The notes: generated from the sequence alone by a model not told the origin. A DNA stretch of 64,000 nt from Luteimonas salinisoli (GCF_013425525.1 NZ_JACCKA010000091.1:88899-152898), one strand, 5' to 3'. Shown: positions 30,140 to 39,049, numbered from the stretch's first letter. A program made the numbers and translations.

Positions 30140-30276
30140 GCCTCCGCCACGGGCGGCGGTGCCCGTCCCCGAGCCCCGGGAACGGCCGGGCCTCGCGCAG
30201 CGCCTCGGGCGGAAACCTACAGATTCCCGGGCAGAGGTCGATATCCGGCTGGCATCCTGGCTCCCGAGGGGTCCCC

Positions 30277-31590
30277 TTGCATCCCGTCATCCGCAGCGTC
30301 GCAACGAGAGATTCCCGGTCCGGACCGCGCGCCAACGCGATCCTGCTCGTGGACAACTCGCGTTCGTTCGCGCTGATGGTGGCCACCGCGGTCGGCGAGC
30401 GGCTGGACCTGCCGGTGACCGTGGTGGCGTCGCTGGCGGAGGCGCGGGAGGCCCTGGCCGAGACGGATCGCTATTTCCTGGTGCTGACCGGCCTGGTGCT
30501 GGCCGATGCCGAGCCGGGGGCGATCCTCGACTTCTTCGCCGCTGCCGGCGTGCCCACCGTGGTGGTCTCGGGAAACTACGACCAGGCCACCCGCGAGGAG
30601 ATCCTGGCGCGCCCGGTGGTCGACTGCGTGCTCAAGAACACGCCGGGCAACATCGACTACCTGGTGTGGCTGGCGCAGCGCCTGGACCGCAACCGCCGCA
30701 TCGGCGCGCTGGTGGTCGACGATTCGCCCTCTGCGCGGAAGCTGGCCGCCTCGCTGCTGCGCATGTACGGATTCCGCGTGGTCGAGGCGGGCACCGGCGA
30801 GGAGGCGCTGCGGGCGATCGCGGCGGACACCTCGGTGCGCCTGCTGATCAGCGACTACGAGCTGCCGGGCATCGACGGGCTGGAACTGATCCGGCGCCTG
30901 CGCGCGACCCATGCCCGCGACCGTCTGTCGATCATCGGCATCTCCGGGTCCGGATCGCCTTCGCTGCTGGCGCAGTTCCTCAAGCACGGCGCCAACGACT
31001 TCCTGCACAAGCCCTATTCGCGAGAGGAGTTCTTCTGCCGGGTCTCGCAGAACGTCGACAATCTCGATCTGATCGGCACCCTGCAGGACCTGGCCACGCG
31101 CGACTTCCTCACCGGCCTGCCCAACCGCCGCCACTTCTTCGACCGCGGCATGCAGATGTTCGAGGCCGAACGATGCGGGCTGGCCGCCGGGATGATCGAC
31201 ATCGACCATTTCAAGCACATCAACGACAGCTACGGCCACGACGCCGGCGACGTCGCCATCAAGGCGGTGGCCGATCGTGTGGCCCGGCACGCGCGCGTGC
31301 AGGACCTGCCTTCCCGCTTCGGCGGCGAGGAGTTCGCAGTGCTCGTCCCGGGGCTGAGCGGCGATGCCGCCCGCGCCCACTTCGAACGCCTGCGCGCCGA
31401 CGTCGAGGCGATGGCGATTCCGCTGGGCGACGGCCGCAGCATCCGCCTGACCATCAGCATCGGCGTCTGCACCACCGGCGGCGACCTCTCGGCGATGCTC
31501 GCCGAGGCCGACCGACGCCTGTACCTGGCCAAGGCCGGCGGCCGCAACCGCGTCGAGCCGCGAGCCGGGGTGCTGACCGCGGTCGCCTGA
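30277..31590 (+). CDS. dual-receiver diguanylate cyclase response regulator
   Basis: The 437-residue protein starts at TTG 30277 behind GAGGGG. Receiver 1 (about 20-115) is degenerate: the phosphoacceptor position in LVLTGLVLADAEPG is Thr71 instead of Asp. Receiver 2 (about 145-260) is canonical, with Asp193 in ISDYELPG and the Lys in LHKPY. The GGDEF domain (about 280-430) has GGEEF at 349 and an I-site RVQD five residues upstream, so it is likely active and feedback-inhibited. The architecture recalls PleD, but the order of intact and broken receivers is reversed. The adjacent propeller GGDEF protein suggests a c-di-GMP signalling locus. Confidence 0.92.
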   Translation: MHPVIRSVATRDSRSGPRANAILLVDNSRSFALMVATAVGERLDLPVTVVASLAEAREALAETDRYFLVLTGLVLADAEPGAILDFFAAAGVPTVVVSGNYDQATREEILARPVVDCVLKNTPGNIDYLVWLAQRLDRNRRIGALVVDDSPSARKLAASLLRMYGFRVVEAGTGEEALRAIAADTSVRLLISDYELPGIDGLELIRRLRATHARDRLSIIGISGSGSPSLLAQFLKHGANDFLHKPYSREEFFCRVSQNVDNLDLIGTLQDLATRDFLTGLPNRRHFFDRGMQMFEAERCGLAAGMIDIDHFKHINDSYGHDAGDVAIKAVADRVARHARVQDLPSRFGGEEFAVLVPGLSGDAARAHFERLRADVEAMAIPLGDGRSIRLTISIGVCTTGGDLSAMLAEADRRLYLAKAGGRNRVEPRAGVLTAVA

Positions 31591-31755
31591 GCACGGCGGT
31601 CCGGGGCGCCGTCCGCGGCAACGACCGGCTCCCGCGCGGCATCGCCCGGCGGGCGTGGCCATCCGCCGCCCTCGGCGTTGCCCGTCCCCCGGCCGCCTCA
31701 GCGCGCGGGCGCGAGTACGTTTAGGCTGTGCGGTCCTGTGCCGAGGACGCATGCG

Positions 31756-33747
31756 ATGCGCCCAGACCAGATCCAGATCCTCGCCATCCTGGCGGCCACC
31801 GTCGGCCTGTTCCTGTGGGGGCGCTGGCGCCACGACATGGTGGCGGCGGCCGCACTGCTGGCCTGCGTGCTCGCAGGCCTGGTCCCGGCGGGGCAGGCGT
31901 TCGCCGGGTTCGGACACCCGGCGGTCGTCACCGTGGCCTGCGTGCTGGTGCTCAGTCGCGGCCTGCAGACGTCGGGCGCGGTCGACGCGCTGGCGCGCGC
32001 GGTGTTGCCGGCCGCGGCCGGCCCGATGCTGGCGATCGCCGCGCTTACCGGGCTCGGTGCGCTGCTCTCGGCATTCATGAACAACGTCGGTGCGCTGGCG
32101 CTGCTGATGCCGGTGGCGGTGCAGATCGCGCGCAAGCAGGAGCTCGCCCCCGGGCAGGTGCTGATGCCGCTGGCGTTCGGGTCGATCCTCGGCGGCATGA
32201 CCACCCTGATCGGCACGCCGCCCAACCTGATCGTCTCGGGATTCCGCGACAGCGCCGGCGCCGGCGGCTTTTCGATGTTCGACTATGCGCCGGTCGGCGT
32301 CGTCGTGGCCGTCGCCGGCGTCCTGCTGATCGCGCTCGGCGGCTGGAAGCTGGTGCCGGTGCGCCGCAACGCCGCCGCCGAAGGGTTCGACACCGGGGCC
32401 TACCTCACCGAGGCGCGCGTGCCCGACGGCGCGAAGGCGGTCGGCAGGACCGTGCGCGAGATCGAGGCCGTGCTCGAGGAACACGACGCCCAGGTGGTCG
32501 GCATGGTGCAGGGCGAGTTCCGCGTCCATGCCCCCAATCCGATGCGCAGGGTGAGCGCCGGCGACATCCTCGTGATCGAGGCCGAGGCGGACTCGCTGGC
32601 CAACGCGCTGTCCAGCCTGGGGCTGCGGCTGGAGGAAGAACTGCGCGACGATGACCGGGAGGACGAATCGGCGCGGGACGGGGAGGTGGCGTCCGCGGAC
32701 GACGCTTCCCGCGGGGCGGCTCCCGACGGAACCGGAACGCGCTCGGCCCGGACCGCGCACGAGCCCGGGTCGCGAGGCGACGGGGCGAACCAGGACGGTG
32801 CAGGCGAGGCCGGCAGCGAAGGCAACGGCGACGACGCGGCAGCGGAAAAGGACGCGAAGAAGGACGGCGACCGCACGCCCGCCAGTTCGGTGGTGTTGCA
32901 GGAGATCGCGGTGCTTCCGGGTTCGGCGCTGGCCGGGCGCTCGGCCAGCGACCTGGCGCTGCGCACCCACTACAGCATCAACCTGCTCGCGATCTCGCGT
33001 GAAGGCCAACGCTCGATGACCCGCCTGCGCTCGCAGCTCTTCCGCGAGGGCGACCTGCTGCTGCTCCAGGGCACGCCGGAATCGATCGGCGAGCTGGCCT
33101 CGACCTACGGCGGCGTGCCGCTGGCCGAACGCGCGCTGCGCATCCCAGACCGGCGCAAGGCGATCACCGCATCCGCGATCCTGGCGCTGTCGATCGGCGC
33201 CGCGGCCCTGGGGCTGGTGCCCGCCCCCGTCGCCTTCGCACTAGGCGTGCTCGCGTCGATGGTGCTGCGCACGGTTCCGCCGCGCGAGGTGTACAGCGCG
33301 ATCGACTGGCCGGTGGTGGTGCTGCTGGCAGCGCTGATCCCGGTGGCGGGCGCGATGGAATCCACCGGCACCGCCGGCCTGATCGCCCGGTTCCTGTTCG
33401 ACACCGTGGCCCAGGGACATGCGGTGGTCGGCCTGGCGCTGATCCTGGTGGTGACGATGACGCTCTCGGACCTGATGAACAACGCCGCCACCGCCGCGGT
33501 GATGTGCCCGATCGCGCTGGGCGCGGCCGGCGCGCTCGGGGTCAGCGCGGATCCGTTCCTGATGGCGGTGGCGGTGGGCGCGTCGTGCGCGTTCCTGACT
33601 CCGATCGGACACCAGAACAACACCCTCATCCTCGGCCCCGGCGGCTTCCGCTTCGGCGACTACTGGCGGCTCGGGCTGCCGGTGCAGCTGCTGGTGATCG
33701 CCGTGAGCATCCCGATGCTGCTGCTGGTGTGGCCGCTGCGGGGCTGA
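31756..33747 (+). CDS. SLC13 family permease with RCK_C (TrkA-C) domains
   Basis: The 663-residue protein begins at ATG 31756 and has the SLC13/CitT-type membrane fold, with the two family segments NNVGALALLMPVAVQIAR / TTLIGTPPNLIVSGF and, in the second half, NNAATAAVMCPIALG / CAFLTPIGHQNNTL. Between them are two TrkA_C ligand-binding domains. They are separated by an unusual linker (about residues 295-375) that is strongly acidic and rich in Asp, Glu, Ala, Gly and Ser, with no predicted structure. Family members carry sulfate, dicarboxylates or related anions; the substrate is unknown here. A second SLC13/RCK_C gene lies at 52836-54680. Confidence 0.92.
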   Translation: MRPDQIQILAILAATVGLFLWGRWRHDMVAAAALLACVLAGLVPAGQAFAGFGHPAVVTVACVLVLSRGLQTSGAVDALARAVLPAAAGPMLAIAALTGLGALLSAFMNNVGALALLMPVAVQIARKQELAPGQVLMPLAFGSILGGMTTLIGTPPNLIVSGFRDSAGAGGFSMFDYAPVGVVVAVAGVLLIALGGWKLVPVRRNAAAEGFDTGAYLTEARVPDGAKAVGRTVREIEAVLEEHDAQVVGMVQGEFRVHAPNPMRRVSAGDILVIEAEADSLANALSSLGLRLEEELRDDDREDESARDGEVASADDASRGAAPDGTGTRSARTAHEPGSRGDGANQDGAGEAGSEGNGDDAAAEKDAKKDGDRTPASSVVLQEIAVLPGSALAGRSASDLALRTHYSINLLAISREGQRSMTRLRSQLFREGDLLLLQGTPESIGELASTYGGVPLAERALRIPDRRKAITASAILALSIGAAALGLVPAPVAFALGVLASMVLRTVPPREVYSAIDWPVVVLLAALIPVAGAMESTGTAGLIARFLFDTVAQGHAVVGLALILVVTMTLSDLMNNAATAAVMCPIALGAAGALGVSADPFLMAVAVGASCAFLTPIGHQNNTLILGPGGFRFGDYWRLGLPVQLLVIAVSIPMLLLVWPLRG

Positions 33748-33836
33748 GCGCACACCCGCCAGGCACGCCCAGCGTTCCACGCCGACGGTCTGCCGCTGCC
33801 AGGCAACGTCCGGGTTCGTCCGGTGCGGCGGCCGGA

Positions 33837-33864
33837 CTTGAATTCGCCGCCCGCGCACCCATCT
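33837..33864 (+). promoter_or_regulatory. sigma-32-type heat-shock promoter of htpG
   Basis: CTTGAA (33837-33842) and ACCCATCT (33857-33864, matching CCCCATnT at 7 of 8 positions) are separated by 14 bases, in agreement with RpoH promoters. Transcription would start near 33870, leaving a leader of about 30 nt before the htpG ATG. This explains heat-shock control of htpG; no other promoter is obvious in the 152-bp gap. Confidence 0.8.
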
Positions 33865-33899
33865 TCCGGGCCTGACGCCAGCCCCGGACACGCCACGCC

Positions 33900-35786
33900 A
33901 TGAGCCAAGTCGCCGCCGAGACCCGCAGCTTCGAAGCCGAGGTCGCCCAGGTCCTGCACCTGGTCACCCACTCGCTCTACTCGCACAAGGAGATCTTCCT
34001 GCGCGAGCTGATCTCCAACGCCTCCGACGCCTGCGACAAGCTGCGCTTCGAGGCCATCGCCGCCCCGGAGCTGCTGTCCGGCGATGGCGAGCTGCGCATC
34101 GAGGTGAGCTGGGACGCGGACGCGCGCACCGTGACCGTGCGCGACAACGGCATCGGCATGGGCCGCGACGAGGTGGTGGCGAACATCGGCACGATCGCCA
34201 GTTCGGGCACGCGCCGTTTCCTGGAGGCGATGAGCGGAGAACAGAAGGCCGACGCGCGCCTGATCGGGCAGTTCGGCGTGGGCTTCTATTCGGGCTTCGT
34301 GGTGGCCGACCGCGTCACCGTCCTCAGCCGCCGCGCCGGCGCCGCGGCGGAGGAGGGGGTGAAGTGGGAAAGCGACGGCCAGGGGCAGTACACCCTGGAG
34401 CCGGTCGAACTGCCCGCGCGCGGCACCACCGTGATCCTGCACCTCAAGCCCGACGAGGACGAGTTCCTCGCCGGCTGGAAGCTGCGTTCGCTGGTGCACC
34501 GCTATTCCGACCACGTCGCCTTCCCGATCCGCATGCCGAAGGATGCGGCGGACGAGGGCGGGGAGGCCGACGCGGAGCAGTGGGAGACCGTCAATTCCGC
34601 CTCGGCGCTGTGGACCAAGCCGCGCACCGAGATCTCCGACGAGGACTACCAGGGCTTCTACAAGGCGCTGGGCCACGACTTCAACGACGCCCTGGCCTGG
34701 ACCCACAACCGCGTCGAGGGCAGCCAGAGCTTCACCACGCTGCTGTACCTGCCGGCGCAGCCGCCGTTCGACCTGATGATGGGCGGGCGCGACGAGCGCA
34801 AGGGCCTGAAGCTCTACATCAAGCGGGTGTTCGTGATGGACGCCGCCGAGGAACTGCTGCCCAGCTACCTGCGCTTCGTGCGCGGCGTGGTCGATGCCGA
34901 CGACCTGCCGCTCAACGTCAGCCGCGAGCTGCTGCAGCAGAACCGCCAGCTCGACCGCATCCGCGGCGCCTGCGTCAAGCGCGTGCTCGATCTGGTCGAG
35001 AAGCTGGCCCGCGACGAGCCGGAGAAGTTCGCCGCGTTCCACAAGGCGTTCGGCAACACCCTCAAGGAGGGCATCGTCGAGGACGCAGGCAATCGGGAGC
35101 GCGTCGCGAAGCTGCTGCGCTTCGCCTCGACCAAGGGCGAGGGGGGCGCGCAGACGGTTTCTCTGGACGACTACATCGGCCGCATGGCGGTGGGCCAGGA
35201 CACCATCTGGTACGTCACCGCCGACAGCCACGCCGCCGCTGCGGGCAGTCCGCAGCTGGAGGCGTTCCGGTCCAGGGACATCGAGGTGCTGCTGATGTCC
35301 GACCGCATCGACGAGTGGATGCTCGGCTCGCTGCGCGAGTACGCCGGCAAGAAGCTGCAGCACGTCGCCAAGGGCGAGCTGCCGCTCGACGCCGCCGACA
35401 GGGAGAAGCAGGACGAGGCCGCCAAGGCCGCCGAGCCCCTGCTGCAGAAGCTCAAGGGACTGCTCGGCGACCGGGTCGCCGACGTCAGGGTCTCCGCGCG
35501 CCTCACCGATTCGCCCTCGTGCCTGGCGCTGGCCGACCACGACATGGCGCCGCATTTCGTGCGCCTGCTGCGCGAGGCCGGACAGGAGGTCCCGGAGAGC
35601 AGGCCGACCCTCGAGATCAATCCGCAGCACGCCCTGGTCAAGCGCGTCGAGACCGAGACCGACGAAGCTAAATCCCAGGACCTGGCCAGCCTGCTGCTGG
35701 AGCAGGCCGAGATCGCCGCCGGCGCGCCGCTGGCCGACCCGGCGGCGTTCGTGCAGCGGATGAACCGGGTACTGCTGGGAAGCTAG
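33900..35786 (+). CDS. htpG: molecular chaperone HtpG (Hsp90)
   Basis: The 628-residue cytosolic Hsp90 homologue is of standard length. The N-terminal ATPase domain shows YSHKEIFLRELISNASDACDKLR (with the catalytic Glu in the first helix), DNGIGMGRDE and GQFGVGFYSGF. The middle domain has LYIKRVFVMDAAEELLPSYLRFVRGVVDADDLPLNVSREL, the most conserved Hsp90 segment, and the C-terminal dimerisation domain is complete. It uses ATP to remodel client proteins under stress. A sigma-32-like promoter precedes it. No neighbouring chaperone gene is present. Confidence 0.98.
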   Translation: MSQVAAETRSFEAEVAQVLHLVTHSLYSHKEIFLRELISNASDACDKLRFEAIAAPELLSGDGELRIEVSWDADARTVTVRDNGIGMGRDEVVANIGTIASSGTRRFLEAMSGEQKADARLIGQFGVGFYSGFVVADRVTVLSRRAGAAAEEGVKWESDGQGQYTLEPVELPARGTTVILHLKPDEDEFLAGWKLRSLVHRYSDHVAFPIRMPKDAADEGGEADAEQWETVNSASALWTKPRTEISDEDYQGFYKALGHDFNDALAWTHNRVEGSQSFTTLLYLPAQPPFDLMMGGRDERKGLKLYIKRVFVMDAAEELLPSYLRFVRGVVDADDLPLNVSRELLQQNRQLDRIRGACVKRVLDLVEKLARDEPEKFAAFHKAFGNTLKEGIVEDAGNRERVAKLLRFASTKGEGGAQTVSLDDYIGRMAVGQDTIWYVTADSHAAAAGSPQLEAFRSRDIEVLLMSDRIDEWMLGSLREYAGKKLQHVAKGELPLDAADREKQDEAAKAAEPLLQKLKGLLGDRVADVRVSARLTDSPSCLALADHDMAPHFVRLLREAGQEVPESRPTLEINPQHALVKRVETETDEAKSQDLASLLLEQAEIAAGAPLADPAAFVQRMNRVLLGS

Positions 35787-35950
35787 CCGGGGGCGAAGAC
35801 CGACGAGGGGCGGCGCTCCGGCGGCACGGTCTCCCGACCCCGGGCCGAAGGTGCTCGGGCACTAGCCGGCTCAGGCGGCCGCTCCCGCCTGCGGCTGCCC
35901 GCCCGACGCCCGGGCGCGCGCCGGAGCGGCCGCAGTCGCAGCGGCTACGT

Positions 35951-36721
35951 CTACGGCTCTGGGGCAACCATCCCCGACCCCTTGAGCAGCATCCACACCG
36001 CCATCGCCACCATCATCAGGTTCTCGGTGAGCGAGACGAAGCCCAGCGGGACCCGGCTGCCGCCGCCCACGCAGGCGCAGCGGATCTCGCGCCGGTCGAC
36101 GTAGACCGCCTTGATCACCGACACCGTGCCCACGCTGCCGATGAACAGCGCCACCGGCGCCGCCAGCCAGAGCCCCGCACCGGCGAGCATCAGTACGCCT
36201 GCCAGGCCCTCGCCGTAAGGGTAGAGCCAGGCGTAGGGCACCCAGCGCCTGGCCAGCAGGTCGTAGTTGAGGAACATGCTGGAGAAGCTCTCGACATCCT
36301 GCAGCTTCAGCAGCGCCAGCGTGCACATGCTCAGAGCGACGAACCACTCCGCCGTGCGCACGGTCAGCGCTGCATCGAAGACGGCGTGGCCGAGCGCCAG
36401 CGCCATCAGCGCGGTCATCGCGAACAGGGCGGCTACCGGCCGGTAGCTGGTCGCATCCGGATCCTGCACGTGCAGCCCGAAATGCCGGCGCAGGTCCTCG
36501 TAGCCGCCGACCCGCCTGCCTTCGATGAACGCCTGCGGGGTGGTGTCGACGCCGTGTTCGGCCTGGAAACGGTCGGTCTCGGCGCGCGTGGTCAACCAGT
36601 GGTCGTCGACCTCGTAACCCTTGCGCTCGAGCAGGTACTTGGCCTTGAGCCCGTAGGGGCACAGGTGTCCGGGCATCACCATGCGATAAAGGCGGGCGCG
36701 CGGGCGCGCTTCGCGGCTCAT
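35951..36721 (-). CDS. glutaredoxin-like domain fused to MauE/DoxX-like membrane domain
   Basis: The 256-residue protein starts at ATG 36721 behind a perfect GGAGGA. Residues 10-90 form a glutaredoxin/GST-N-like thioredoxin fold with CPYGLKAKYLL (one Cys, Grx-like CPYx) and TTPQAFIEGRRVGGYEDL. Residues 95-250 hold four membrane segments of the MauE/DoxX type, including YPYGEGLAGVLMLAG, a membrane-proximal CAC motif (RREIRCACVGGG), and a last helix. Homologues are called glutaredoxin family membrane proteins. A redox shuttle across the inner membrane is plausible from the fused domains, but this is inference. The long upstream open frame to 36934 is not protein-like. Confidence 0.8.
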   Translation of the reverse strand: MSREARPRARLYRMVMPGHLCPYGLKAKYLLERKGYEVDDHWLTTRAETDRFQAEHGVDTTPQAFIEGRRVGGYEDLRRHFGLHVQDPDATSYRPVAALFAMTALMALALGHAVFDAALTVRTAEWFVALSMCTLALLKLQDVESFSSMFLNYDLLARRWVPYAWLYPYGEGLAGVLMLAGAGLWLAAPVALFIGSVGTVSVIKAVYVDRREIRCACVGGGSRVPLGFVSLTENLMMVAMAVWMLLKGSGMVAPEP

Positions 36722-36822
36722 GCGTCCTCCGGGGATTCGCTCGCGGAGGCCCCGTATACCGCGGCGGCGCGCGAGGGACCGTGACGGCCGCGCGCGCCGT
36801 ACCGCCGCATGGGACACCGCCG

Positions 36823-36881
36823 GTAGGAGCGGGCCATGCCCGCGAAAGCCCACGCCGGTGCCGACGCCGGGAATCACCGCC
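36823..36881 (+). repeat. 59-bp GTAGGAGCG interspersed repeat, copy 1
   Basis: This copy begins GTAGGAGCGGGCCATGCC and ends CGGGAATCACCGCC, in the intergenic region upstream of the glutaredoxin-like gene. A second copy of the same length lies on the minus strand at 58994-59052 and agrees at 47 of 59 positions by hand count without gaps. Such GTAGGAGCGGGC elements are a known class of short interspersed repeats in Xanthomonadaceae-like genomes (recollection, not a search). Confidence 0.75.
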
Positions 36882-36953
36882 GATCCCTCGGAGACCTCCG
36901 CCGCCCACCGCGCACTCCTGCGGCCGCGCCGCATGACCGCACCCCGCGTCGGG

Positions 36954-37748
36954 TCACGCCAGCACGGTCACCGCATCCGTCGTGTGGATGGTGCCCGTAG
37001 CGCGTGGAATCAGCAGTTGGCCGAAGGAGGCGCCCTTGTCGCCGCGCCGGTAGTCCAGCAGCGTGCGCAGCGGCTCGCCGTCGGCGTCGCGCTCGCCGCG
37101 ATCCGGGTCGACCGTGGTGAAGACGCAGCGGATGCAGGGCTTGGCGATATCGAACTCGACGTCGCCGACGCGGATGCGGTGCCAGCCGTCCTCGGCGTGC
37201 GCCGGGACGCCGTCCACCACCAGGTTCGGACGGAAGCGCAGCATCGACACCGGTCGCGACAGCCGGGCGTTGAGCCCGTCCAGCGCGGCGCGCGAGACCA
37301 GCAGGACCGGCATCGAATCGGCGAAGCTCACCTCGTCGCCCGGCAAAGCGCCGCGATGAACGATGGGGCGTTCCGCGGCGGAATCCATGTGCACCAGGCG
37401 CGCAGGTTGCCCCAGGAAGCCGCTGAGCCATGCGTCCGCGACCGCGCCGGCGGCCCGCGCCGCCACTTCGTCCTTCCACACACCGACCCGCAGGGTCTCC
37501 CCCGACACCGGCCTCGGCACGCGCAGAGGCGACATGCCGGGCCCATCGAGGACGATGCCGTCCGGATCCGGCCGTGCCCGCAGCAGCGTCAGCCGCGGCA
37601 GCTTGCGGCCGGTGAGAAAGCGCCCTGCGCCGTCCACCGCCATCCAGCGGCGGTCGTGGCGCAGCCCGCGCGGCTCGACCTCGGCCGTTCCGGCATCGAA
37701 AGCGGCGCCGGACTTGACCGGATACAGATGGATGCTCGACAGGTACAC
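36954..37748 (-). CDS. MOSC domain protein (YcbX-like)
   Basis: The 264-residue protein starts at GTG 37748 with the MOSC_N beta-barrel domain (LYPVKSGAAFDAGTAEVEPRGLRHDRRWM) followed by the MOSC domain. The conserved cysteine is in KPCIRCVFTTVDPDRG. MOSC proteins carry or transfer sulfur, and YcbX and mARC proteins bind molybdenum cofactor to reduce N-hydroxylated bases with an electron-donor partner. No ferredoxin domain is attached here, unlike full-length E. coli YcbX, so a separate redox partner would be needed. There is no molybdopterin gene nearby. Confidence 0.9.
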   Translation of the reverse strand: MYLSSIHLYPVKSGAAFDAGTAEVEPRGLRHDRRWMAVDGAGRFLTGRKLPRLTLLRARPDPDGIVLDGPGMSPLRVPRPVSGETLRVGVWKDEVAARAAGAVADAWLSGFLGQPARLVHMDSAAERPIVHRGALPGDEVSFADSMPVLLVSRAALDGLNARLSRPVSMLRFRPNLVVDGVPAHAEDGWHRIRVGDVEFDIAKPCIRCVFTTVDPDRGERDADGEPLRTLLDYRRGDKGASFGQLLIPRATGTIHTTDAVTVLA

Positions 37749-37937
37749 GCGGACCCCGGACTGGAGGAAGTCGGGAGCAGGGTAACCCGCCCGCCGCGGG
37801 AGCTACGCCTCGGCGCGCCGATGGAGGGCGACCGTGCGGCCGGTCTCGGCAGCGATCCATCGCGATGCGGCTTTCGTCCCTACACGGCGACAGGGCCGCA
37901 GCTGGACGTCCAGCGTGTCGGCCGGAGGGAGGCGTGC

Positions 37938-38432
37938 TCAAGCCCGCCTGGGTTCGGGGTCCTGCTGCAGGGTCCGCAGCCGCGCCAACAGCTCGGCCCG
38001 ATGGCGGTGCGCACGCACCAGCAGCGCCAGCGCCGCGACCAGCATGGCAGCGCCGAGCCCGGCGGAGAGCAGCAGCGCGGCGTTGCCGGTGGACAGCCCC
38101 AGGCCGAACGCTCCCGCGGTGAACAGCGTGGTGAACGCCACGCTCATCCGCCCGGCGACGATGCGATGGTTCGCCAGCAGCGGACGGCGGCTCGAGAGCA
38201 CCCACAGCGCGTAGCACACCCATGCCAGGCCGACGGCGAGCAGCACCGCGAACGAAACGCCCGTGCGCGCGGGCAGGGCCCGTTCCGTGGCCAGCAACGA
38301 AGCCAACAGCACGCTCATCGCGAGCGCTCCGAGCAACAGCGCCACGTGGCCAACGCGCGAGCGCATCGACAGCGCCCGCGAGGTGATACGGTCGAGTTGC
38401 TCGATCCGGTCGCGGCATTCTGGATGTTTCAT
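37938..38432 (-). CDS. membrane protein, probable anti-sigma partner
   Basis: The 164-residue protein overlaps the sigma-factor stop codon by 4 bases (ATGA), so the two are translationally coupled. It has a short soluble N-terminus (KHPECRDRIEQLDRITSRALSM) and four hydrophobic helices (about residues 27-50, 60-77, 97-116, 119-138), ending in an Arg/His-rich tail. It has no zinc-binding anti-sigma motif (HxxxCxxC) but its position next to an ECF sigma gene suggests that it regulates the sigma factor. I recognise no family. Its role is inference from context. Confidence 0.75.
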   Translation of the reverse strand: MKHPECRDRIEQLDRITSRALSMRSRVGHVALLLGALAMSVLLASLLATERALPARTGVSFAVLLAVGLAWVCYALWVLSSRRPLLANHRIVAGRMSVAFTTLFTAGAFGLGLSTGNAALLLSAGLGAAMLVAALALLVRAHRHRAELLARLRTLQQDPEPRRA

Positions 38433-38983
38433 GGCGTCTCTCCTTGGAAAGTGCCGCGCAGCAGCGCGCGCGCACGGAACAGGCGGGATTTCACCGTCCC
38501 CACGGGCACCTGCAGCACCGCGGATACTTCGGACAGGGACAGTTCCTGGAGGTAGAACAACGTCAGCACGTCGCGCTCGACCACAGGCAGCCGCGCGAGG
38601 CCGAGTTCCACCTGTCGCGCGGTCTCGGAGCGTTCGACGCTGTCGTCCTCGAACGCCAGCTCCGCGACGTCGATATGCGGTTCCGGCGGCGCGGCATACT
38701 TCAGGCGCAACCGGTCCATCGCTGTGCGGTGTGCGATGCCGAACAGCCACGCGCGAAAGCGCGAGCAGTCGCGCAGGCGCCCGATGCCCTGGATCGCCTT
38801 CAGCCAGATGTCCTGGACCAGTTCGTCGCCGGCGTCGCGGGAACCGGCGATGCTCGCGGCGTAGCGATGCAGGGGGCCGGACCAGCGACGGATCAATACG
38901 TCGAAGGCGGCGTGCTCGCCCAGCTGGCAGCGGATCGCCAGGGCTTCGTCGATGCGTTCCTGCGGATGGGGCCGCTCGGCCAC
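38429..38983 (-). CDS. ECF-type RNA polymerase sigma factor
   Basis: The 184-residue sigma-70 family protein begins at GTG 38983. Region 2 contains DELVQDIWLKAIQ and FRAWLFGIAHRTAMDRLRLK, and region 4 contains LARLPVVERDVLTLFYLQELSLSEVSAVLQVPVGTVKSRLFRARALLR, the ECF pattern. No region 1.1 or 3 is present. It would redirect RNA polymerase to an unknown regulon, perhaps an envelope stress response, given the membrane protein coupled downstream. I did not find an autoregulatory AAC/CGTC promoter pair in the 66 bp upstream. Confidence 0.95.
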   Translation of the reverse strand: MAERPHPQERIDEALAIRCQLGEHAAFDVLIRRWSGPLHRYAASIAGSRDAGDELVQDIWLKAIQGIGRLRDCSRFRAWLFGIAHRTAMDRLRLKYAAPPEPHIDVAELAFEDDSVERSETARQVELGLARLPVVERDVLTLFYLQELSLSEVSAVLQVPVGTVKSRLFRARALLRGTFQGETP

Positions 38984-39049
38984 TGATCGGTTCCTGCTGT
39001 GGTGTTCCCCGGAGTAGTCGGTGCAGAGGCGAAAAGGTTCACGTCCTCG

